DNA from: Micromonospora sp. RP3T
GTDB taxonomy: Bacteria > Actinomycetota > Actinomycetes > Mycobacteriales > Micromonosporaceae
Length of the DNA: 64,000 nt
Assembly (NCBI RefSeq): GCF_003027925.1
Contig: NZ_PYPS01000035.1
Span: 1-64,000, forward strand
Direction: 5' to 3'
Made by a program: the position numbers and the translations under genes. Shown piece by piece: positions 39,277-48,255 of this stretch; positions within the stretch are counted from its first letter, which is position 1, and each line of letters starts with the position of its first letter. A model generated the notes under the pieces. That model did no database searches. It was not told where the DNA came from and saw nothing but the letters and a program-made list of their open reading frames with translations.

Positions 39277-39711
39277 TCAGACCCCTGTACCTCGGTTGTG
39301 CCTGGACTGGTCCTTGGCTGTCTGGTCCTCGGTGATACGGCGGTAGATCGCGATGCATCGGAGGATCAGCTCGTGTGATGGCAGGGCCAGTAGCCGCTGC
39401 CTTTTGTCCTCGCGGAGCTTGTCCCAGATGAGGACGGTGACGGTGGCGGACCACACGTCCACGAGCACGCCGTCGATCTTGGCGTATTGCCGGGCGGCGA
39501 CGATGCGTCGCAGCGTGTCGATGAGCGTGGCGTCGCCTGGCGGGTGGTTGGCGTCGTCGGGGCGGGCGGCTTCGGGTAGCAGGGTGTAGCAGTCTTCGCA
39601 GGTGTAGTCGATGCGCGGCGGGTTGTCGGTTTCCCATCGCTGCACGTCGGTGGCGGGTAGGCCACATGCCGACTGCCGTAGATCGCGGGGGTGGCGGAGG
39701 TGGCCGGTCAT
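39277..39711 (-). CDS. Element-encoded hypothetical protein with CEDC motif
   Basis: A 144-aa protein. A cysteine-containing N-terminus (QSACGLPATDVQRW, YTCEDCYTLLP) suggests a small metal site. A helical region follows (ATLIDTLRRIVAARQYAKI, LIWDKLREDKRQRLLALPSH). ATG 39711 has GAGGA seven bases upstream; the open frame further upstream is low-complexity. It lies between the DUF932 and wall-hydrolase genes in the transfer block. Function unknown. Confidence 0.7.
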   Translation of the reverse strand: MTGHLRHPRDLRQSACGLPATDVQRWETDNPPRIDYTCEDCYTLLPEAARPDDANHPPGDATLIDTLRRIVAARQYAKIDGVLVDVWSATVTVLIWDKLREDKRQRLLALPSHELILRCIAIYRRITEDQTAKDQSRHNRGTGV

Positions 39712-39785
39712 CGGCGGGTCCTCTGGTGTGCATTGAGCCTTCGGGTGCGGGGCGGTGTCACGTGAGGTGTCCGTTCCTTTGGGCT

Positions 39786-39813
39786 GGGGCAGCGGCGCGG
39801 TGACCGCTGCCCC
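39786..39813 (-). terminator. Intergenic hairpin after the DUF932 gene
   Basis: 10-bp inverted repeat GGGGCAGCGG (39786-39795) with CCGCTGCCCC (39804-39813), just past the DUF932 stop on the minus strand. Confidence 0.6.
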
Positions 39814-39833
39814 GGAGGCGATGGATGTGGCGG

Positions 39834-40823
39834 TCAGACCTTCAGGAGGTCGAAGGCGGCGATTTTCAGGTCGCCGGCGTTGCCGGTCAGCACTCGGTTG
39901 GCGCGGATGAGGTCGTTCTTGGCGGGCTGGTAGTGGTCGAGGTATTCGGTGATGGCCTGGTAGCCGGCCCACCGGCTGCCGGTGATGGCTTTTTGGGTGT
40001 CGGCCTCGCGGATCAGGTACTTGAGGGTGCCGAGGCGTTGCTTGGCGTTGTTCTTGGCCTGCTCGGACGCGGTGTCTTTGACCGGCCATACCTGCGCGAC
40101 GACGTTTTCGAACTCGCGCATGGTCAGGTCCGCGTTGAGCATCCGTTCGGCGGCTTTCTCGAAGGTCTCCATGTAGGTCCACATCAGGCCCAGGGCTTCG
40201 CGGGCCTGGCTGATCTGGGAGTTGACGTTGGAGGTGTGCCGGAAGGTGTAGTGGCCGACGGTGTGCTGGAAGGCGGCGCGTTGGGTGTTGGCGCAGACCA
40301 CTCGGATCGGGCTGGCGTCGACGCGTAGGGCGGCGCTGCCGTCGTGGGAGGTGGTGCCGATGAGGTACAGGTCGAGGCGGTCCACCCCGGCGATCTCCAT
40401 CGCGTCGGGCAGTTTCATCGTGACGAACACGCTCTTGCCGCGGCGCAGGCTGCCGGCGGTTTCGAAGTGGGCGCCGCCGATCTGGTCCACGAGTCGGTCG
40501 AGCATCTCGGCGCACTGCTCGTTCTGGACCACCGTGTAATCGGTACCGACGATGCCCAGGTATTCGGTCTCGCCGGTGACCGGGTTGCGGCGTACGGTCA
40601 TCCGCTTGTCGTCGGCGGGGACCTGCACCTCGACGCCGTCGACAATGTCGATGCCGACGGTGCGGATGGTGCGCACGCCCCAGTCACCGAGGCGGGCGGC
40701 GGCCATGATCTCTTCGGCCTTCATCGTGTCCTGGGTAACGGTGCCGAGCTGGTGCCAAGCCGATAGGCGCGCGCTGGCAAAGGCAGTTGTTCCGTCGGTG
40801 AAGGTCTCGAGTTCGTGCGGCAC
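39834..40823 (-). CDS. DUF932/phage-plasmid-like protein
   Basis: A 329-aa DUF932 (TIGR03299-like) protein. Typical stretches are FASARLSAWHQLGTV at the start, YLGIVGTDYTVVQNEQCAEM and TSHDGSAALRVDASPIRVVC. This family is widespread in phages, plasmids and ICEs and is of unknown function, sometimes linked to DNA replication or recombination. GTG at 40823 is preferred for GAGAGGAGC seven bases upstream. Confidence 0.88.
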   Translation of the reverse strand: MPHELETFTDGTTAFASARLSAWHQLGTVTQDTMKAEEIMAAARLGDWGVRTIRTVGIDIVDGVEVQVPADDKRMTVRRNPVTGETEYLGIVGTDYTVVQNEQCAEMLDRLVDQIGGAHFETAGSLRRGKSVFVTMKLPDAMEIAGVDRLDLYLIGTTSHDGSAALRVDASPIRVVCANTQRAAFQHTVGHYTFRHTSNVNSQISQAREALGLMWTYMETFEKAAERMLNADLTMREFENVVAQVWPVKDTASEQAKNNAKQRLGTLKYLIREADTQKAITGSRWAGYQAITEYLDHYQPAKNDLIRANRVLTGNAGDLKIAAFDLLKV

Positions 40824-40847
40824 GGGGGATGCTCCTCTCGATGCGGT

Positions 40848-40878
40848 GCGGGGGCCGAGCACGCGGCTCGGCCCCCGC
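40848..40878 (-). terminator. Intergenic hairpin before the DUF932 gene
   Basis: Inverted repeat GGGGGCCGAGC (40850-40860) with GCTCGGCCCCC (40866-40876), extended two more pairs outward. It sits between the stop at 40895 and the DUF932 start at 40823. Confidence 0.6.
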
Positions 40879-40894
40879 AGGGAAGTGGCGTTGG

Positions 40895-42130
40895 TCAGGA
40901 CTGGTCGGTGCTGCCCGCGTCGGCCTCGACGGGGCTGTCGCTGTCGGGTTGCACCGAGTGGACGAAGGTCAGCGGCGCCTCGGAGACCAGGACGATCCGG
41001 CCGCCGGCGGCGGCCTTGGTGCAGTTGTTCCGCACGGCGCCGGGGCTGATCGCGCGGCCGAGTTGGCCGGCGAGCACGGTGGCGATGTCCTGCGGGGTCA
41101 TTTGCCGGCCGGGGTTGGCGGCCAGGACGTCGAGGGTGAGTTTTTCCAGTTCGCCGCGGCCGAACGGTTGGCTGCCGTCGGCGTTGACGGTCCCGTCACC
41201 GCGCGGGCCCTTGCTGCGGGCGACGCGCGGCGTGCGGCCGGGGGCGCGCATCGGCATGGCGACGATCTGGGTTTCGCCTTCTGGGTCGACGATGTGCAGC
41301 GTGCCGTCCGGTCGGATCAGGGGCAGCATCGCCGCGGCGGCGATCGGCATGCTCGTGTGGCCGCGGATGACCTGGGAGCACAGCGGGCAGCGGGGCGGCT
41401 CCGGATTCGGGTCCACCTCGCTGGCTCTGGTCGGGCCGGTGACCCACCGCTCGGGCAGGCCGGGCAGTCGACGAGCGGCGTCGGCTTGCTCCATCGCGGT
41501 CAGCAGCCGGGACGCGGTGGCGTGTCCGATGCCGCTTTCGGCCACGATCAGGTCGATGGTGGAGCCGGCGTCGCCGTAGTCGGCCAGGACTCCCTTGATG
41601 GCCATGACCTTGCGGTCACCGGGTCGCGCCGGCTGTACCGCAACGACGGCGGACCTCTCATCGGCCTCGCTGCTGTCGTTATCGTGTCCGCGGCTGTCGT
41701 CCTGGTCGGTCTCGTCTACCGCTTCATCCGGCGCCTTGTCCGCGTGGTCGATGCGGGTTTGATCAGCTGCGCTGGTGTCGCCGGTGGCGGGCTCGCTGGC
41801 TCCGGTGTCGGTGTCTGATCCGGTGAGCTGCTCGCTCTCGTCGACCCCGGCGGTCTGCTGGTCGCCGAGGTCGACGGCGGCATCCGGTTCTGGTGTGTCG
41901 GTGCCGTCGGGGATGGGCAGGGCCCACCGGGTGGGTGCGCCGTCGGCCGCGTCGGCGTCGGTGTCCACCGGCACGATCAGACCGGCATCGGCCAGGGTCT
42001 TGAGTGCCTTGTCGGTGGTCGAGCGAGCCTTACCGGCGCGGTCGGCCAGCTCGTGGACATCACCCTGACCAAGATCGGTTAGGGCGTCGAGTACGGCCTG
42101 CGCTGCAGGCGTCAGGGACAGGTTTTCCAT
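40895..42130 (-). CDS. Multi-winged-helix DNA-binding protein
   Basis: A 411-aa protein. Residues 1-55 form a MarR/IclR-like winged helix (SLTPAAQAVLDALTDLGQGD, RSTTDKALKTLADAGLIVPV). A 100-residue acidic Asp/Glu/Ala/Thr linker follows. A second helix-turn-helix lies near 170-215 (STIDLIVAESGIGHATASRL), a PPRCPLCSQVIRG zinc-ribbon-like spot near 245, and a third winged-helix-like part near 320-385 (TLDVLAANPGRQMTPQDIAT). It is probably an element DNA-binding or accessory transfer protein. Target unknown. Confidence 0.75.
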   Translation of the reverse strand: MENLSLTPAAQAVLDALTDLGQGDVHELADRAGKARSTTDKALKTLADAGLIVPVDTDADAADGAPTRWALPIPDGTDTPEPDAAVDLGDQQTAGVDESEQLTGSDTDTGASEPATGDTSAADQTRIDHADKAPDEAVDETDQDDSRGHDNDSSEADERSAVVAVQPARPGDRKVMAIKGVLADYGDAGSTIDLIVAESGIGHATASRLLTAMEQADAARRLPGLPERWVTGPTRASEVDPNPEPPRCPLCSQVIRGHTSMPIAAAAMLPLIRPDGTLHIVDPEGETQIVAMPMRAPGRTPRVARSKGPRGDGTVNADGSQPFGRGELEKLTLDVLAANPGRQMTPQDIATVLAGQLGRAISPGAVRNNCTKAAAGGRIVLVSEAPLTFVHSVQPDSDSPVEADAGSTDQS

Positions 42131-42306
42131 GGTGTTCCTTCCTTGGGGACGTGGTTCGGGATGCTCGGCGCGAGTGGGACCGCCCGGATGGTGGGCCGGG
42201 TAGCGGGTGATAGCCGGGGCCGCAGGCGCGCGTCAGGGGGTGCCGTGCCGTGCGAGGTGCGGCAGTCGCCGCGCGGTGAAGCGCGCTGCGATGGGATGGC
42301 GGTCGA

Positions 42307-42900
42307 CTACCGGCCCGAGGTGGTGGGCGAGCATGCTGCGGGCTGCAGGATGTAGAGGCGGTCCTCGGTGCGGTCTCGGTAGATGCCGGCGTCGCTGTGG
42401 GACAGCCGCACCGAGCTGACGCTGTCGGGTAGCCGGAGCCGGGCGTCTGAGCTGCCGACCCTGATGTGGGCGGTGTGTCCGGCGAGGTTCTGCGCGCGGC
42501 ACGAGTCGGTGTGCGGCAGGACGACCAGCACGGTGTCGCCGGGGTCGACGTAGCGCCGACGTACCTGCTGCCCAGGGTGGGTCAACGCGTAGGCGGTCCG
42601 CGTCTCGTCGCCGATGAGGGCGTCGATTCGAGCGCGGGCGTTGCCGTACTCGCGGGCCAGGTCCTGGATCGTCTTCGCCGTTCCGGTGATGGCGGCGGCG
42701 GATGCGTGGAGGTCGTCTTCGTTGAGGAGCCTTGTGCGCAGGTGGTCGACGGCGAGCAGCAGCTCGTCGCGTAGGTGTCGGAGGTTGTCGGCAGCCTCGG
42801 GTAGGTGCGCGGCGGCGGGGATGGGGTCGACGGCATGTTGGTCGAGGGTGCGGCCGGTCGCCGCGGTGATCCAACGCTCGAACAGGTTGAGATGCGGCAT
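42307..42900 (-). CDS. Element-encoded hypothetical protein
   Basis: A 197-aa protein beginning MPHLNLFERWITAATGRTLD. A helical N-terminal half (HLRDELLLAVDHLRTRLLNE, IDALIGDETRTAYAL) precedes a beta-rich C-terminus (VDPGDTVLVVLPHTDSCRAQ, AHIRVGSSDARLRL). No family recognised. It starts 14 bases past the stop of the upstream gene, so the two are co-transcribed. A gap of 176 bases with no clear gene separates it from the next one. Confidence 0.7.
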   Translation of the reverse strand: MPHLNLFERWITAATGRTLDQHAVDPIPAAAHLPEAADNLRHLRDELLLAVDHLRTRLLNEDDLHASAAAITGTAKTIQDLAREYGNARARIDALIGDETRTAYALTHPGQQVRRRYVDPGDTVLVVLPHTDSCRAQNLAGHTAHIRVGSSDARLRLPDSVSSVRLSHSDAGIYRDRTEDRLYILQPAACSPTTSGR

Positions 42901-42914
42901 CACATTGCCTCGCG

Positions 42915-43643
42915 TCAGTCGGTGAGGTGGGCGAGTTCGGCGGGGGTGAGCTGTGCGGGGGTGCGGTTGTGCCAGGCGTCGGAGTGGCGCAGGTGCCACC
43001 AGCGCAGCAGCGTCCGGCAGGCCGAGGTGAGCTCACCCCGGATCGGCAGTTGATACACGGCGGCGAGCGGGACCTGATGTTCGCGGGCGATGTAGGCGGT
43101 CGGCGCCCATCCCGGTTCGGTGTGGGTGACCTCGCCGACGATGCGCTGCGGGTAGGGGATGTCGAAGGAGGCGGCGGCTTCGGCGTCGGGTATCACCAGC
43201 CAGGTGTCCGGATCCTTGCGCTGCAGAGTCGCGACGCCATGCGACGGGTCGCAGCGTCGCAGAAGCAGGTGTCGCTCGTCGCCTTCGTTCATCGGCCGGT
43301 GGTTGCGCCAGGCTCGGTAGCAGGCAGTGAGTGTGACGCCGAGGACGGTGTGCCGCTCGCGGGCGACGAGGGCGTCGGTGAGGATGTGCTGGTGACCAGG
43401 TAGGTAAAGGCCGGCGCGGGCGGCCAGTCCTTGTCGTGCCTTGTTGGCGAGTACGCCCAGTCGGGTGAGGGCTTGGTCGAGGTTGGTGGTGCTGTCGGTG
43501 AAGTCGAGTGCGGTCTTGTGTAGGAGGCGGGCGAGGTCGCCGATCGGTTCGGGGGTGGCGGTGTCGTGGCGCCACTGTTGCTCGGGGAGGACGTCGTTGG
43601 TGTCGGCGGCGATGCGCCGCAGCACCGGATCGGTCAGGAACAT
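42915..43643 (-). CDS. Element-encoded hypothetical protein
   Basis: A 242-aa soluble protein starting MFLTDPVLRRIAADTNDVLP. ATG 43643 has GGAAGGAG upstream, and the much longer open frame reaching 44660 is rejected because it runs antisense-like over the next gene. Helical N-terminus, Trp/His-rich C-terminus (LRWWHLRHSDAWHNRTP). No domain recognised. Its place within the transfer block suggests an accessory role. Confidence 0.7.
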   Translation of the reverse strand: MFLTDPVLRRIAADTNDVLPEQQWRHDTATPEPIGDLARLLHKTALDFTDSTTNLDQALTRLGVLANKARQGLAARAGLYLPGHQHILTDALVARERHTVLGVTLTACYRAWRNHRPMNEGDERHLLLRRCDPSHGVATLQRKDPDTWLVIPDAEAAASFDIPYPQRIVGEVTHTEPGWAPTAYIAREHQVPLAAVYQLPIRGELTSACRTLLRWWHLRHSDAWHNRTPAQLTPAELAHLTD

Positions 43644-43676
43644 CAGGGGTCTCCTTCCAGCGGTGTGGACATGGCG

Positions 43677-43709
43677 ACGGCCGGTCGCAGTGGGGCTGCG
43701 ACCGGCCGT
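43677..43709 (-). terminator. Intergenic hairpin within the transfer block
   Basis: Perfect 14-bp inverted repeat ACGGCCGGTCGCAG with CTGCGACCGGCCGT and a 5-base loop, between the stop at 43733 and the next start at 43643. Confidence 0.65.
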
Positions 43710-43732
43710 GGTGTTGCGGGTGGGGGAGGGTG

Positions 43733-44428
43733 TCAGGCGATGGTGACGGCGCATAGCCGCGCCCGTGGGTCGAGGCTGCGTAGATAGGCGCAGGCGTCGT
43801 TGAGGAAGCGGAACCGGTCGGCGACGGAGCCGCCTGCTGCGGTGAGGAGGCGACCGTCGGTGGTGATCAGCGCATCGCCGACCAGGGCGACGCGCCAGTG
43901 CAGGCCGGTGTAGGTGGCTTCGCCGGCTTGGTAGGCGGGCAGCTCGTACGGGTCGAGGTGGTGGGCGAGCATCGCCAGGACGCGGGGCTGCTGCTCGAAG
44001 CGTCGGCGGGCCTCGTGTGCGCTGACCTTGGCGGGGTCGGTGTGGTGCTGGGCGAGGTAGTCCTCGAATGGCCGGGCCGCGGGAGTGGTCGCGGCGACGT
44101 GGGTGTGCCAGGCGCGCCAGCGCAGCGCGGCGTCGTGGGCGGCGGTGGCGGCGGTGCCGGTCAGGTCGAGGCGGCTCTTGCGGCCGCCGGCGGCGAGGGT
44201 GATCGCGCCGAAGCGGCGGGCGGCGTCGAGCAGGTAGTAGCCGATGAAGCGGGTCAGCCAGCCGATGAGGCGGCGGTGTCGGACGCGGTAGCGGCGCGAC
44301 GGCGTGCCGTTGGCCTGCAGAAGGTCGTGGACCTTTTCCGAGGCGGCGAACCAGTCGGCGTCCTGGCCGGGGGCGAAGCAGACGGTGATGACCTGGTCGG
44401 TGAGGGATGTGTTGGTGGGGGCGGGCAT
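43733..44428 (-). CDS. Element-encoded hypothetical protein
   Basis: A 231-aa protein beginning MPAPTNTSLTDQVITVCFAP. ATG 44428 has AAGGGAG upstream. It has an Arg-rich stretch (RRYRVRHRRLIGWLTRFIGY) with a short hydrophobic run, then helical segments and a beta-rich end (GLHWRVALVGDALITTDGRL). No family recognised. It is the first gene after a 306-base gap containing three CTGACAG-type motifs, so it probably heads a sub-operon going to 38 kb. Confidence 0.7.
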   Translation of the reverse strand: MPAPTNTSLTDQVITVCFAPGQDADWFAASEKVHDLLQANGTPSRRYRVRHRRLIGWLTRFIGYYLLDAARRFGAITLAAGGRKSRLDLTGTAATAAHDAALRWRAWHTHVAATTPAARPFEDYLAQHHTDPAKVSAHEARRRFEQQPRVLAMLAHHLDPYELPAYQAGEATYTGLHWRVALVGDALITTDGRLLTAAGGSVADRFRFLNDACAYLRSLDPRARLCAVTIA

Positions 44429-44650
44429 GACGGGGTGCTCCCTTCGCGAAGGCGTGGTTCGACTGCGGGGGTGTGGTGCCACCGGGCTGCGGCGTCTGTG
44501 CGGAGTACTGCCGGGAACGGCGCGGGGCGGGGTCACGGGGCCGACCGGATGGTGGGCTGAGGGTGATCCCGCTGGCGCGGGCAGGTCCGGGGAGAACAGA
44601 CGGGCGGCGGTGCGAACAAAAGAGAAGAAGCTGCACCGTAGCGCCGTGAC

Positions 44651-44738
44651 CTGACAGCACGCCCTCGACCAGCGACCGTGATGATGTCCCCTACCTGCGT
44701 TGACAGGTTCCGGCTGGACGGCTGACAGGCCGTGTCAG
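44651..44738. promoter_or_regulatory. Cluster of CTGACAG-type motifs (candidate operators)
   Basis: CTGACAG at 44651-44657, TGACAGG at 44701-44707 and the dyad CTGACAGGCCGTGTCAG at 44722-44738 (6-bp arms, 5-bp spacer). They lie in the 306-base gap 44429-44734 between the replication-relaxation gene and the next minus-strand gene. The same motif recurs in other gaps of this element. Otherwise the gap shows no gene. Confidence 0.5.
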
Positions 44739-45586
44739 AGGTTGAAGACTCCGTCGTCGAAGTTGGGATTGTCCGCCACCGGCTGACCGTGGTCGGTGGG
44801 TAGCTGCGCGAGTCCGACTCGGCCGGTGGCGCCGGCCGGCAGCCACACCGCTTGCGCCGGGTCCGTCTCGTGAGTGGCGGTGGCGACGAGGACGTCGCCG
44901 CGTCGACCACGCAGGAGCCGGTGCAGGTGTTCCTCACGGGCGGCGCTGCCGAGCCAGAACAGCACCGGGTACCGGATGCCGACGCGTCGGGTCAGGTTGG
45001 CGTAGCGGTCGAGTTTGCCGGCCAGCCGGCCCAGCGGCTCGGTGCCGGTGTCGGCCTCCAGCCAGAACCCGACGCTGGCGCCGGCGGCGGTCCAGATGCC
45101 GTGGCCGTCGGCGGTGATGGTGCGGAACTGCCGGGTAGTGGTGCGCTCCGACCACCACCGGTCCAGACGCGCCTCGGGATGGTTCCGGGTGTGGGTCTTG
45201 AGCCGGACGAAGAACTCGTTGACGGTGAGCAGGTGGGTCAGGGTCGGGCTGGCCGATACTCGTTGCACGGCTTGCCGGCTCGCCCGGGCGGTCGGCTCGG
45301 GGCGTTCGTGGGCGGCGGCCTGGAAGCGGTGCCCGTTGTGGCCGAGGGTCCAGTGCCACGGCAGGCTGCCGCCGCCGGTGCGCGCGAACCGGAACCGGTC
45401 CAGCAGGCCCAGCCCGTACAGCTCACTGAGGCGGATCTGGCAGGTACGTCGGGCCAGGAAGAACAGCTGGTGGATCTGATCGGTGGTCAGGACGTGATGG
45501 TCGTCGAGGAGTTGGAGTAGCTGCCGGTCCCGCCTGGTGATGTGCGGGTAAATGGCCAGCAGGTCAGCAGATCGTGATTGCGGCAT
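44735..45586 (-). CDS. Replication-relaxation family protein
   Basis: A 283-aa protein of the replication-relaxation family common on actinobacterial and Gram-positive mobile elements. The N-terminus is a winged helix (TRRDRQLLQLLDDHHVLTTD, QIHQLFFLARRTCQIRLSEL). The central part has HLLTVNEFFVRLKTHTRNHP, and the rest resembles a nuclease-like fold (SVGFWLEADTGTEPLGRLAG, LDRYANLTRR). Its location after the VirD4-like gene suggests a role in preparing DNA for transfer. A CCTGACAGG motif lies about 100 bases upstream at 45684-45692. Confidence 0.88.
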   Translation of the reverse strand: MPQSRSADLLAIYPHITRRDRQLLQLLDDHHVLTTDQIHQLFFLARRTCQIRLSELYGLGLLDRFRFARTGGGSLPWHWTLGHNGHRFQAAAHERPEPTARASRQAVQRVSASPTLTHLLTVNEFFVRLKTHTRNHPEARLDRWWSERTTTRQFRTITADGHGIWTAAGASVGFWLEADTGTEPLGRLAGKLDRYANLTRRVGIRYPVLFWLGSAAREEHLHRLLRGRRGDVLVATATHETDPAQAVWLPAGATGRVGLAQLPTDHGQPVADNPNFDDGVFNL

Positions 45587-45792
45587 AGGTGGTCACCCCT
45601 GCGGAGGGAGTCCCGGTAGGGAGTCTGGACGAGTTGATCTCGCGGACAGGCCGACGGCAGGCCGGGTACGGGCAGGCCAAGCGCCTGACAGGCCGGTGGG
45701 GGAGGGCTCGGGTGAGGTCTCGTCTCGCCGACACCCCCAAGCGAGCCCTCACCGCAGCACCCGGACGAGGCCCGAAACGAGCAGGCCTTCGC

Positions 45793-48255
45793 TCAGTGCT
45801 CGCGGCCGGCCATCCGTCGTTTCATCGCCGAGCGGGCGACCTGCTGCATCGGCGGCTCACCGTCGGCTCGGCGGTGGGCTGCGGCGCACTCCTGACGGAT
45901 CGCGGTCGCCTCACCTACGAGGTCCGCCGGCGGGTTGGTGGTGAATGTGAACGACGGCAGCTCCCGGTTGCCGACCAGCAGCCGCGCGGCGGCGGTGTAG
46001 ACGTCGAGGTGGGCCAGGTCGTGCTCGTCGAGCTCCGGTTTGGTGTGGCGCGACAGCTCCCGAGCGTCGGCCGGGTCGACGTTGAAGAACAGCTTCGACC
46101 GGGCATTGGCTGACACCGCTGCGGCGACATCCTTCGGTAGCTGCGCCAGGTCCTGGTGCGCCAACACCAGACCCAGCCGGAACCCTCGCGCCTCGGCCAG
46201 CATGTCCCCGACCGAGCCGGGCAGTGTCAGGAAGTTCTGACACTCGTCGACGTACAGCACGGCATCGCGGCGCTGGTCCTCCGGGATGCTGGCGCGGGCG
46301 ATGGCGGCCTGCCAGACCCGGGCGACAATCAGCGAGCCCAGGATCCGCGTCGTCTCCTCCCCGAGCACCCCCTTGGGTAGCCGGCACAGCAGCACCCCGC
46401 CGTCGAGGACCCGGCCCATGTCGAAGGAACTGTGCGCGTTGCCGATGACCGACTTGACGAAGTCGCGCAGCAGAAATGCCCGTAGCCGGGCCAGGACGGG
46501 GGCGATGACCTGGCCGCGGAACTGCTCGTTGATGCCGTCGTACCAGACCCAGAACCCGCCGAGACCGTCTGGATCGTCCAGGCCGTGGGTGAACCGGGCC
46601 CGGAAGCCCTTGTCCTGCAGCAGCGACGGCACGAGGCTCAGCGTCGGTTTGGCGTGGCGCATCAGCGTCAGGCACGCCACCCGCATCGTGTCGTCCATCC
46701 GCGGTCCCCACTGCCCTTGGAAGATCTTCGCGAAGATCCCCACCAGGTTGTCCACCGCCAGGTGCGGGTCTCCCCGGTCATCGAGCGGGTTGAAGCAGCC
46801 AGGGTTCTCCTGGTCCGGGTCGATGATCACGATCTTGCCGGCGGAGGCGGCGGGGAGCCGGTCGAGGATGTCGGTGATCAGGTCTCCGCGCGGGTCGATG
46901 ACCACCGTGCCGCGGCCGGCTTTGATGTCGCCGAGGATCATGTTCAGCAGCAGCGTGGACTTCCCGACGCCGGTCTTGCCGACCACGTGCACGTGCTGGC
47001 GGGCGTCGGTGACGGTCAACCCGACCTTGTGCCGGCCGATCTGCGCGCGGCCGAGCATCTTGACGCCACGCCCACCACCGGGGACCTGCACGGGCGCCGG
47101 CACGGCCTTGGCTCGGGCGCGGTCCAGGCCGGGCACGGCGAGGTCTTGCGGCAGCGCGGCGAGGGCCGCGAGTTCCGCGACGGTGGCCAGGAACCCCCGC
47201 CGCAACCGGCGCCCGGCGAGGGTGGCGACCGGGTGGGGCATCTTCATGCGCCGTAGCCGGTTCGGACCCGTGTACGTGGCGGCGGCCGAGGCGATGGTGT
47301 GCCCCAGTCCGATCAGCCGCTCACGGGTCTGCCTGGCCCGCCCCGCATCCGGTGGTGTCGTGTCCGAGTCGCGGGCGACGGCGAACCGGACCGCGATCTC
47401 CAAGTGCGGCACCCGCACCGCCTTCTCCACCACCGTACGGGCCTCAGCGGCGGCCACCGGATCCCGTTCCGCCACACGAGCCGCTGCAGCCGAGGCGCGC
47501 GGCGGCTTGGACGGGCCGGGCGTGAACACCTCGAGCAGCCACAGCAGCGGCTCGACGGCCAGCCGCGCCGTACCCGACAACGCCCGCGCGGCCAGATCCG
47601 GCCGTCCGTGCGGATAGGCGGCGGTTGCCGCCGCCCGGCGGGCGGCGCGGACGCGCCGGGCCGGCGCCGGACGGACGAGAACCTGCACGCAGGCGTGCTC
47701 GCGGGAGCCGACCTCGGCGCCGGCGGCGAGTAGCGCCCGCAGCGGATCGCTTTCGTGATCGCTGCGCAGCGGCAGCCCGTCGGGGTGCTGCGGCCAGTGC
47801 GCCCCACCCACCCCCTCACCGACCTGCGACGGGATCGGCGCGGCGGCGTCAGTGGTGGTGATGGTGGCGGCGGGCCACGCCGCGCGGACGGCGGCCTCGA
47901 CCGCGCCGGGCGGCACCGTGCCGGGCACCCAGACCCGGATGGCCAGCGTACGGCCGGTCCACGTGTACTCCCAGCCGACATGCGGGTAGCCGAACACCCG
48001 GCGGCGCCACACCGAGGGCGTCAGGACGCCGGTGATGGTGGTCCAGAACGCTGCGGCGGCCTCGGCGGTGACCTGCGGTGGTGCGGCGATGGTCAGCCAT
48101 CGCGCGTCGGCGGTGAACCGCCGGTGCCGCCAGGCGAGCACCTGGTCGTGCCCGAACACCGCTGCGACGACGATCGCGGCGGCGACGAAGGCCAGCCACG
48201 GCCGGGCGAGCACCCACTGCCCGACCTCGGCGGGCCAGCCCGGGGTGGCCGTCAC
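45793..48255 (-). CDS. VirD4/TraD-like type IV coupling ATPase
   Basis: An 820-aa coupling protein delivering DNA to the secretion channel. One transmembrane helix lies near 18-36 (RPWLAFVAAAIVVAAVFG), then an extended N-terminal region. Walker A is VVGKTGVGKSTLLLNM near 420. Further motifs are TVVIDPRGDLITDILD, Walker B VLYVDECQNFLTL and the QDLAQLPK stretch. GTG start at 48255 overlaps the VirB4 stop. The family usually hexamerises at the channel base. All nucleotide-binding motifs are intact. Confidence 0.93.
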   Translation of the reverse strand: MTATPGWPAEVGQWVLARPWLAFVAAAIVVAAVFGHDQVLAWRHRRFTADARWLTIAAPPQVTAEAAAAFWTTITGVLTPSVWRRRVFGYPHVGWEYTWTGRTLAIRVWVPGTVPPGAVEAAVRAAWPAATITTTDAAAPIPSQVGEGVGGAHWPQHPDGLPLRSDHESDPLRALLAAGAEVGSREHACVQVLVRPAPARRVRAARRAAATAAYPHGRPDLAARALSGTARLAVEPLLWLLEVFTPGPSKPPRASAAAARVAERDPVAAAEARTVVEKAVRVPHLEIAVRFAVARDSDTTPPDAGRARQTRERLIGLGHTIASAAATYTGPNRLRRMKMPHPVATLAGRRLRRGFLATVAELAALAALPQDLAVPGLDRARAKAVPAPVQVPGGGRGVKMLGRAQIGRHKVGLTVTDARQHVHVVGKTGVGKSTLLLNMILGDIKAGRGTVVIDPRGDLITDILDRLPAASAGKIVIIDPDQENPGCFNPLDDRGDPHLAVDNLVGIFAKIFQGQWGPRMDDTMRVACLTLMRHAKPTLSLVPSLLQDKGFRARFTHGLDDPDGLGGFWVWYDGINEQFRGQVIAPVLARLRAFLLRDFVKSVIGNAHSSFDMGRVLDGGVLLCRLPKGVLGEETTRILGSLIVARVWQAAIARASIPEDQRRDAVLYVDECQNFLTLPGSVGDMLAEARGFRLGLVLAHQDLAQLPKDVAAAVSANARSKLFFNVDPADARELSRHTKPELDEHDLAHLDVYTAAARLLVGNRELPSFTFTTNPPADLVGEATAIRQECAAAHRRADGEPPMQQVARSAMKRRMAGREH

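Noticed and set aside
39825-40766. Plus-strand frames across the DUF932 gene
   Set aside because: Val/Gly/Asp-rich shadow translations of a clearly recognised minus-strand family gene.
42915-44660. A single 581-codon gene covering 42915-44660 on the minus strand
   Set aside because: The upstream third is an Arg/Pro-rich shadow of the 231-aa gene in another frame; a strong ribosome site supports the internal start at 43643.
45552-46113. Plus-strand frames opposite the VirD4 gene and its downstream gap
   Set aside because: They are antisense shadows in GC-rich DNA with no domain content; the minus-strand ATPase gene is certain.
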